From Comamonadaceae bacterium (lineage in GTDB: Bacteria; Pseudomonadota; Gammaproteobacteria; Burkholderiales; Burkholderiaceae_C): a stretch of DNA of 34,634 bases. The stretch spans positions 1-34,634 of the forward strand of contig CANFWT010000026.1 in the NCBI GenBank assembly GCA_947450895.1, given 5' to 3'. This document shows positions 29,714 through 34,634 of this stretch, in pieces (the stretch's first letter is position 1; each line of letters starts with the position of its first letter). The translations under genes and the position numbers were made by a program. Below the pieces are notes generated by a model. It made no database searches. It saw only the letters and a program-made list of their open reading frames with translations, and was not told the origin of the DNA.

Positions 29714-31510
29714 ATGGCTGATGCGGCGCAATCCGCCGCCAGCGCACCCAGCCTGCAGGCCTTGGTGCGCTACCAGCAGCAGTTGGACGCGCTTTGCGCC
29801 GCCACCCTGCGCGCGCTCAGCGTCCAGCCGGGTTTGCATTACCGGGGCCGCAAGCTATGGCAGGGGCAGGCGCTGCTGCCCAGTTTTGCGCCGCATCTGC
29901 ATCCCAAAGCTGCTGCTGACGCCGCCTTGGCGGGTATCACCGTCGCCCAGCCCGCAGTTGCCCACGATGCGCCCTTGCCCGACGACCTGGCCTCGTTTCG
30001 TGGCGCCGCCGACGGCGTGGCGCTGCGCCTGCGCAGCAGCGACCGTGCGCTGCACCAGCAGTTGCGCCCCGCGCTGCCCATGGCGCGGCGCGTGTTTGAC
30101 CTGCTGGAGCAGTACCGCGCCGAGTCTCTGGTGCCCGAGGCCTGGCCGGGCGTGCGGGCCAATATGCGCCACCGGTTCGAGGCCTGGTCGCAGGCCTTTG
30201 TGCGCGCGCGCCTGCACGAGTCGGCGCAAGGCATTTTGTTGCTCACCGTGGCGCATATTTGCCGCGCCCGCGTCACCGGCGACGCCGTGCCCGAGGCGCT
30301 GCAAGACCTGCTGGAAGCCACCCGCTTTGGCCTGGCGCCGCGCATCGGCCACGCGCTGTACGCCTTGCGCCGCAGCCGCCACAGCCAGGCCGACTACGCG
30401 GTGCACGCGTTAGAAATTGGCGCTGTGGTCGCGGCCCTGGTGGACACCGAACCCAACCGCAGCAAACCTGCGGAGCGCCTGCGCGAAGAAGGCGGCGAGG
30501 AAGACGCCTGGCTGCAAATATGGGTGGACTTTGAGGCCGACAGCGAGCCCGGCTTTGCCAGCGCCCTGAGCTCGCGCGACGCGCCTGAGGGCGCGCCCGA
30601 GCGCTACCGCGCATTCACCACCGCCTACGACCGGGTGGTGGATGCCACCCAACTGGTACGCGCCGAGCAATTGGCCAGTCTGCGCACCACGCTGGATGCC
30701 CAGGTCGCCCAGGCGGGGCTTAGCCCGAGCCTGCTTGCGCGCCAGTTGCAGGCCCGCCTGGCCTTGCCCGAGGCCGACGGCTGGGACAGCGGCCAGGAGG
30801 CCGGGCGCATTGACGGCAGCCGCCTGGGCCAACTGATTGCCAGCCCCAACGAGCGCCGCCTGTTTCGCACTGAACACATTACGCCGCACACCGACTGCGC
30901 TTTAAGCGTGCTGGTGGACTGTTCGGGCTCCATGAAAACCCACGCGCTGGCGCTGGCCGTGGCGCTGGACGTGCTGCTGCGCGCCCTGGAGCGCGCGGGC
31001 GTCGCAACCGAGCTGCTGGGCTACACCACGGGCGCCTGGAACGGTGGGCGCGCGCTGCGCGACTGGCGCCGCGCGGGCAAGCCGCCACAGCCCGGGCGCC
31101 TGAACGAGCTGTGCCACATCGTCTTCAAAGACCACGCCAGCCCCTACCGCAGCGCCCGGCGCAGTCTGGCGGCCTTGCTCAAGCCCGAGCTGTTTCGCGA
31201 ATGCGTGGACGGCGAGGCGCTGCGCTGGGCCAGCGCGCGCCTGCTGGCGCAAGACGTGCGCCGGCGCATCTTGCTGGTCGTGAGCGACGGCAGCCCCATG
31301 GACGGCGCCACCGTGCTGGCCAACGACCCGCACTACCTGGACCGCGACCTGCAAGCCACCGCCGCGCAGATCGAAGCCCAAGGCCAAATTGAACTGTGCG
31401 GCATTGGCGTAGGCCTGGACATGAGCGCCTTCTACCAGCGCAGCACGGTGCTAGACCTGGCTGGGCAAAGCACGCGCCAGGTGCTGGCGCAGGTGGTGGG
31501 GGTGTTGTAG
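29714..31510 (+). CDS. VWA-domain protein, CobT-like
   Basis: A 598-residue protein with a C-terminal von Willebrand factor A domain. The metal-ion-dependent adhesion site DxSxS is D402, S404 and S406 (LVDCSGSMK), and SDGSPMDGATV is typical of the CobT VWA. The first 380 residues are helical with an acidic patch (LREEGGEEDAW), also CobT-like. CobT pairs with CobS in cobaltochelatase, but no cobalamin gene is nearby, so a maturation role for another metalloenzyme is possible. ATG 29714 is chosen because family-like sequence starts soon after; no binding site precedes it, and the frame is open from TTG 29567 across the hexamer repeat, so the start is uncertain. It is transcribed after the AAA+ gene. 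Confidence 0.75.
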   Translation: MADAAQSAASAPSLQALVRYQQQLDALCAATLRALSVQPGLHYRGRKLWQGQALLPSFAPHLHPKAAADAALAGITVAQPAVAHDAPLPDDLASFRGAADGVALRLRSSDRALHQQLRPALPMARRVFDLLEQYRAESLVPEAWPGVRANMRHRFEAWSQAFVRARLHESAQGILLLTVAHICRARVTGDAVPEALQDLLEATRFGLAPRIGHALYALRRSRHSQADYAVHALEIGAVVAALVDTEPNRSKPAERLREEGGEEDAWLQIWVDFEADSEPGFASALSSRDAPEGAPERYRAFTTAYDRVVDATQLVRAEQLASLRTTLDAQVAQAGLSPSLLARQLQARLALPEADGWDSGQEAGRIDGSRLGQLIASPNERRLFRTEHITPHTDCALSVLVDCSGSMKTHALALAVALDVLLRALERAGVATELLGYTTGAWNGGRALRDWRRAGKPPQPGRLNELCHIVFKDHASPYRSARRSLAALLKPELFRECVDGEALRWASARLLAQDVRRRILLVVSDGSPMDGATVLANDPHYLDRDLQATAAQIEAQGQIELCGIGVGLDMSAFYQRSTVLDLAGQSTRQVLAQVVGVL

Positions 31511-31532
31511 CCGGCTTGGGTGGCTTGGCGAA

Positions 31533-32099
31533 TCAGTTATAGCTTTCTATTCGCACCCGGCCGACGCTACTCATGACCAGGTTGGTTTGGCTGGAAGTCG
31601 TAGTGGTATCGCACGCCGCCGAAGTGGCGCAAACCGCCAGCGTGAAGGCGCTCACACCGCTGGGTGTACCCAGCGGCCCAAAGGTAACGAAAGAGTTATT
31701 GTTCTTGGTGGCTGTCCAGCCGCTGGCGAGTGCCTCGTGAACCCGCAGTAGCGTATCGGTGGCTGTGTCTCGGGTTCCATAGGTGGGCAGATCGACAAAG
31801 GTAATCCATCCGGTGGCCCAGCTGGTCGACCCGCTGCAACTGGAGCTATCGGTAGAGGGGCATACCGTCACCCGCACCCCGCGCTTAATGGCTTCACTGC
31901 GCGCAAACGCCAGGTCTTCAAGCAATTGGTTCGCGTACACCGTACGCTGGCTGCTCTGGATGGTGGATTTGAAGCCAGGCACCGCGATCGCGGACAAGAT
32001 TCCCAGGACCAGCACCACCACCATGAGCTCAATCATGCTCACGCCCCGCGGCGATGCGGGGCTGTTTTGCGGCTGGGCTGCCCTTCTTGTGCGTGCCAT
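31533..32099 (-). CDS. fimT: Type IV minor pilin/pseudopilin, FimT/GspH family
   Basis: A 188-residue prepilin-like protein. The leader ends at PRG, with cleavage after Gly19; the mature end VSMIELMVVVLVLGILSAIA has Glu at position 5 and the hydrophobic assembly helix. The rest matches FimT/GspH: LLEDLAFARSEAIKRGVRVTVCPS and a GWITFVD strand. Such proteins prime pilus assembly, and FimT-like ones have been linked to DNA uptake. ATG 32099 follows AAGG by eight bases, so the earlier in-frame ATG at 32153 is rejected. It is transcribed away from the pilVWXY1 genes, although in many relatives it leads them in the same direction. Confidence 0.85.
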   Translation of the reverse strand: MARTRRAAQPQNSPASPRGVSMIELMVVVLVLGILSAIAVPGFKSTIQSSQRTVYANQLLEDLAFARSEAIKRGVRVTVCPSTDSSSCSGSTSWATGWITFVDLPTYGTRDTATDTLLRVHEALASGWTATKNNNSFVTFGPLGTPSGVSAFTLAVCATSAACDTTTTSSQTNLVMSSVGRVRIESYN

Positions 32100-32110
32100 G
32101 CGATGGGGCC

Positions 32111-32189
32111 TTGAACTAGTGAATACAATGACTTTAAATGAAATGCGCTCCATTATTTTTTAGATAAACGATAGAAACAAATTGTTCAA
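32111..32189. promoter_or_regulatory. Candidate divergent promoters for fimT and pilVWXY1
   Basis: The 100 bp between the two start codons are AT-rich. Rightward, TTGAAC (32111-32116) and TTAAAT (32134-32139) are 17 bases apart. Leftward, TTGAAC (32189-32184) and TATCTA (32166-32161) are also 17 apart. Each -35 has four of six consensus bases; the -10 boxes are weaker. The two predicted transcripts would overlap at their 5' ends. Confidence 0.3.
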
Positions 32190-32199
32190 AAAAACTGTG

Positions 32200-32682
32200 A
32201 TGCCGGTGCGGACTCGTCCTTTGCGAATGCCCGGTGCGCTTCTTCGCCAAGCGGGCTTCAGCCTGGTCGAGGTGTTGATCTCGGTGTTGATTTTGGCCAT
32301 TGGCCTGGTGGGTTTTTCTGCGCTCCAGGTCCGTGCCGTTAAGGCCACCCAAAGCAGCTTGCAGCGCACCGAAGCCATCATGATGGCCAATTTCATCATG
32401 GAGTCTATGCGCGTCAATAAGGCCGCCGCAGTAGCGTCAGGGCTGCCCTATAACCTCAGTGGCAAAGTGTGTACGACACCTGCGGCCAGCACCAGTCTGG
32501 CGTCTTCAGACCTCAATCTGTGGTTTGCCGCCATGAAGCTGCGCCTGGGCGATGCCAGCAGCACGTGCGCACAACTGGCCTGCACTACCGCCGGGGTTTG
32601 CACGGTCGATATTTTTTGGGACGAGAGCCGCGCATTGAACGGCAGCGCCGCGCAGTCGGTGCAATTGGTGAGCAAATTGTGA
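32200..32682 (+). CDS. pilV: Type IV pilus minor pilin PilV
   Basis: A 160-residue prepilin. The leader ends QAG with cleavage after Gly19, and the mature end FSLVEVLISVLILAIGLVGF carries Glu5. The sequence continues SALQVRAVKATQSSLQRTEA, the usual PilV pattern, and ends in a cysteine-containing C-terminal region. Minor pilins PilV, PilW and PilX with PilY1 form the priming complex at the pilus tip. The start is ATG 32200; GTG 32197 and ATG 32227 are also in frame. Its stop overlaps the pilW start by one base (TGATG). Confidence 0.85.
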   Translation: MPVRTRPLRMPGALLRQAGFSLVEVLISVLILAIGLVGFSALQVRAVKATQSSLQRTEAIMMANFIMESMRVNKAAAVASGLPYNLSGKVCTTPAASTSLASSDLNLWFAAMKLRLGDASSTCAQLACTTAGVCTVDIFWDESRALNGSAAQSVQLVSKL

Positions 32683-33722
32683 TGCCAGCCCATGGAGTCT
32701 TGCTTTTACGGCCCCTTGTGGGTCCGGGGCCTGGTGCATTGCAGCGCCAAGGCGGCTTGTCTTTGGTGGAACTCATGGTCTCGCTGCTTTTGGGATTGCT
32801 TATCGTCGGCGCTGCGACCACTATTTTTTTGGCCAACCGGTCATCCATGCGCTTGGTCGAAGGTGCGGCGCGCTTGCAGGAAAACGCCCGTTTTGCCGTA
32901 GAGCTGATGGGGCGCGACATCCACGAGGCCGCAGGCATGGTGTGCGGCGGTGACCTGCCCCAGGTCAATATTGTTGATGCGAGTAAAACACTGGTGAACT
33001 GGGCCACATGGGACAAAGGTTTGCTGGGCAACGGATTTGGCACGGGTACCGGACAGCTCACGGCGCCGAGCGCCGCGACCGCGCAGATTGCCAATACCGA
33101 CTCCGTCATGGTCTGGAGTGCCAGCATGGGCACGCCGGTACAGCTCGTGGCGCACGATTTGGCAGGCGCTACGTTCACCACCGCCAGCAACCACGGTTTC
33201 AGTGTGGGTGATGTAGTTACCGCCTGCGACGGCACCCAGGTCGCCACATTTGAGGTGGCGTCCAAGACCGCCAAGACGGTGACCTACACCAACCCCTCGG
33301 TCAACGGCATTACCCATACCTTCAGCCCCAGCGGCACGGGCAACCAGGCTGCCGGTTTTCTTAACCAGCTCAGCGCACACGCCTGGTACGTGGGCAAAAG
33401 CACCAGCGGCGACACCAGCAGTCCGAACTCTTTGCGACGCATCAGCATGACAAGCATGGACGCAAACACGGGCCTGAGTAACGACGAGATGGTCGAAAAC
33501 GTCAAAAGCATGGCCATCACCTACCTCACGGCCGACAGCTGGGGCACACCCGCCAGCAGCTATGTGGCTGCGGCCAGCGTGACCGATTGGACCGCGGTCG
33601 TGGCCGCCCGCGTGACGCTGACCATCATCAGCCCCGATAAATTGGGTACCGATGGCAGCGCCAGCAAGCAGCTGTCGCGCGACATACCGTTTACCGTGGG
33701 CCTGCGCCGACGCGTCCAATGA
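32682..33722 (+). CDS. pilW: Type IV pilus minor pilin PilW
   Basis: A 346-residue prepilin, the usual PilW length. The leader is long (cleavage after Gly25) and the mature end is LSLVELMVSLLLGLLIVGAA with Glu5. FLANRSSMRLVEGAARLQEN and ARFAVELMGRDIHEAAGMVC are typical of PilW. ATG 32682 shares its first base with the pilV stop; the open frame back to 32469 lies in pilV and is not coding. The end overlaps pilX by four bases (ATGA at 33719-33722). Confidence 0.85.
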   Translation: MPAHGVLLLRPLVGPGPGALQRQGGLSLVELMVSLLLGLLIVGAATTIFLANRSSMRLVEGAARLQENARFAVELMGRDIHEAAGMVCGGDLPQVNIVDASKTLVNWATWDKGLLGNGFGTGTGQLTAPSAATAQIANTDSVMVWSASMGTPVQLVAHDLAGATFTTASNHGFSVGDVVTACDGTQVATFEVASKTAKTVTYTNPSVNGITHTFSPSGTGNQAAGFLNQLSAHAWYVGKSTSGDTSSPNSLRRISMTSMDANTGLSNDEMVENVKSMAITYLTADSWGTPASSYVAAASVTDWTAVVAARVTLTIISPDKLGTDGSASKQLSRDIPFTVGLRRRVQ

Positions 33723-34360
33723 GCTACCGCCAGCGTCCTTCATCCGCACCCACCGCACAGCGCGGCGTTGCCCTGGCCGTGGTGCTGGTGATGGTGTTAA
33801 TGGTTACCTTGTTTGGCATTGCCGCGGTGCGTACCCTGGTGCTGCAAGAGCGCATGGTGGCCAACAGCTATGACCGCAATCTGGCGCTGCAGTCGGCGGA
33901 AAACGTATTGCGCCAGGCCGAGGCCATTGCCCAAGCCCAATCGGTGGCAAGCACCTTCAACGTCGGTTTTACGCCGCGCACGGACTATGACAATGGCAGC
34001 TACAGCGGTGCTGCGTGTGCGTCCAGCAGTGTGTCGGACCCATCGCCTTGCACTTCCGCCACGGCCGCTTACCCCGGCCTTTGCTCGCAGCCCACGCCCA
34101 GCTGCAAGCCACGCTGGGAGGATGCAAACTTTTCCAGCTGGGTGACTTTGACCACGGCGGGCGGCACCGACTCTGCCTTGGCCAGTGGCACGCAGCAGCA
34201 GTATTTCATCGAATTTTTGGGCAAAACCTACCCCTGCAATGCCGCAGCAAAAAATGACAAGCAAAACTGTTCGCAATACCGCATTACGGTGCGGACCAAG
34301 CCGGGTACGCAGCGGGCAACGGTCCAGTTGCAGTCCTATTACTTGGCGCTGCCGCGCTAG
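33719..34360 (+). CDS. pilX: Type IV pilus minor pilin PilX
   Basis: A 213-residue prepilin. The leader ends QRG with cleavage after Gly16. The mature end VALAVVLVMVLMVTLFGIAA has Val, not Glu, at position 5, as in GspK-like tip pilins such as PilX. NSYDRNLALQSAENVLRQAEA is the typical PilX helix. It is coupled to pilW by overlap and followed by pilY1 after 21 bp. Several cysteines in the middle (CASSSVSDPSPC, CSQPTPSC) may form disulfides. Confidence 0.85.
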   Translation: MSYRQRPSSAPTAQRGVALAVVLVMVLMVTLFGIAAVRTLVLQERMVANSYDRNLALQSAENVLRQAEAIAQAQSVASTFNVGFTPRTDYDNGSYSGAACASSSVSDPSPCTSATAAYPGLCSQPTPSCKPRWEDANFSSWVTLTTAGGTDSALASGTQQQYFIEFLGKTYPCNAAAKNDKQNCSQYRITVRTKPGTQRATVQLQSYYLALPR

Positions 34361-34381
34361 CGCAATCGAGGAAATACTGCC

Positions 34382-34634
34382 ATGCAGCTTCTACGTGTTT
34401 TGATGCATTTGCGCCGCTTGGGCCGGGTTTATTTAGCGCTGGCCTGGGCGGCAGCCGTCTTGCAAGCCCCGCCGGCGGCCGCGGGCGGTGTGCTGGGCGA
34501 CTCGCCGGAGACCGCCTATCCTGTCAATGCCGGCCAAAGCGCCACGCCATTGGTGATGCTGACCATGTCGCGCGACCACACCTTGTTTTTCCCAGCGTAT
34601 GACGATGTCAGCGACCTCGATGGCGACGGAATTA
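34382..34634 (+). CDS. pilY1: PilY1, N-terminal part (cut by window edge)
   Basis: The first 84 residues are visible. ATG 34382 follows GAGGAAA. A signal peptide (VYLALAWAAAVLQAPPAAA) ends near residue 35, and the mature part includes TPLVMLTMSRDHTLFFPAYD and DVSDLDGDGI, the usual N-terminus of PilY1, the large tip adhesin and retraction regulator. The usual C-terminal beta-propeller and calcium site lie beyond the window. It is the fourth gene of the pilVWXY1 unit. Confidence 0.85.
   Translation, partial: MQLLRVLMHLRRLGRVYLALAWAAAVLQAPPAAAGGVLGDSPETAYPVNAGQSATPLVMLTMSRDHTLFFPAYDDVSDLDGDGI

Overview
The window reads as chromosomal DNA of a GC-rich betaproteobacterium, most likely in the Burkholderiales (Comamonadaceae-like). 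This is inferred from codon use, the NhaR, MipA and Opp protein types, the pilVWXY1 minor-pilin layout and the sulfonate genes. It is a judgement from the sequence, not a database match. No rRNA, tRNA, CRISPR array, insertion sequence or phage gene was seen.

Left part (1-13306). The start of an unrecognised leftward gene is followed by a divergent nhaR-like LysR regulator. Next come a large leftward diheme-cytochrome lipoprotein with a YVTN-type beta-propeller, a MipA/OmpV outer-membrane protein, and two EamA/DMT exporters facing each other. The second exporter is coupled to a cupin gene. A complete oligopeptide ABC importer, oppABCDF, follows on the plus strand.

Middle part (13307-19786). 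A long intergenic region leads into a very tight seven-gene plus-strand cluster: secreted YHS protein, DoxX-like membrane protein, alpha/beta-hydrolase lipoprotein, DedA protein, membrane-anchored ATP-grasp ligase, DinB-like protein and TANGO2/NRDE protein. It collides tail to tail with an OlsB-like N-acyltransferase gene. Upstream of that gene lies a 424 bp stretch with no convincing gene but with two striking palindromes.

Sulfonate region (19787-31510). On the minus strand, xsc (sulfoacetaldehyde acetyltransferase), ackA (acetate kinase) and a three-subunit molybdenum enzyme resembling the cytoplasmic sulfite dehydrogenase SoeABC form one apparent operon. Together they explain conversion of sulfoacetaldehyde to acetyl phosphate and sulfite, recovery of ATP and acetate, and oxidation of sulfite to sulfate with electrons going to quinone. 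Divergently, on the plus strand, lie an IclR-family regulator and a MoxR-type AAA+ ATPase (CobS-like) with a VWA-domain protein (CobT-like). The shared intergenic region has a good promoter for xsc and two inverted repeats placed like operators. The most interesting proposal in the window is that the CobS/CobT-like pair is a maturation or remodelling factor for this pathway rather than a cobaltochelatase. No upstream sulfonate gene (transporter, taurine or isethionate oxidation) is in the window, so the starting substrate is unknown.

Right end (31511-34634). A type IV pilus minor-pilin locus: a divergent fimT/gspH-like gene, then overlapping pilV, pilW and pilX, and the start of pilY1, cut by the window edge.
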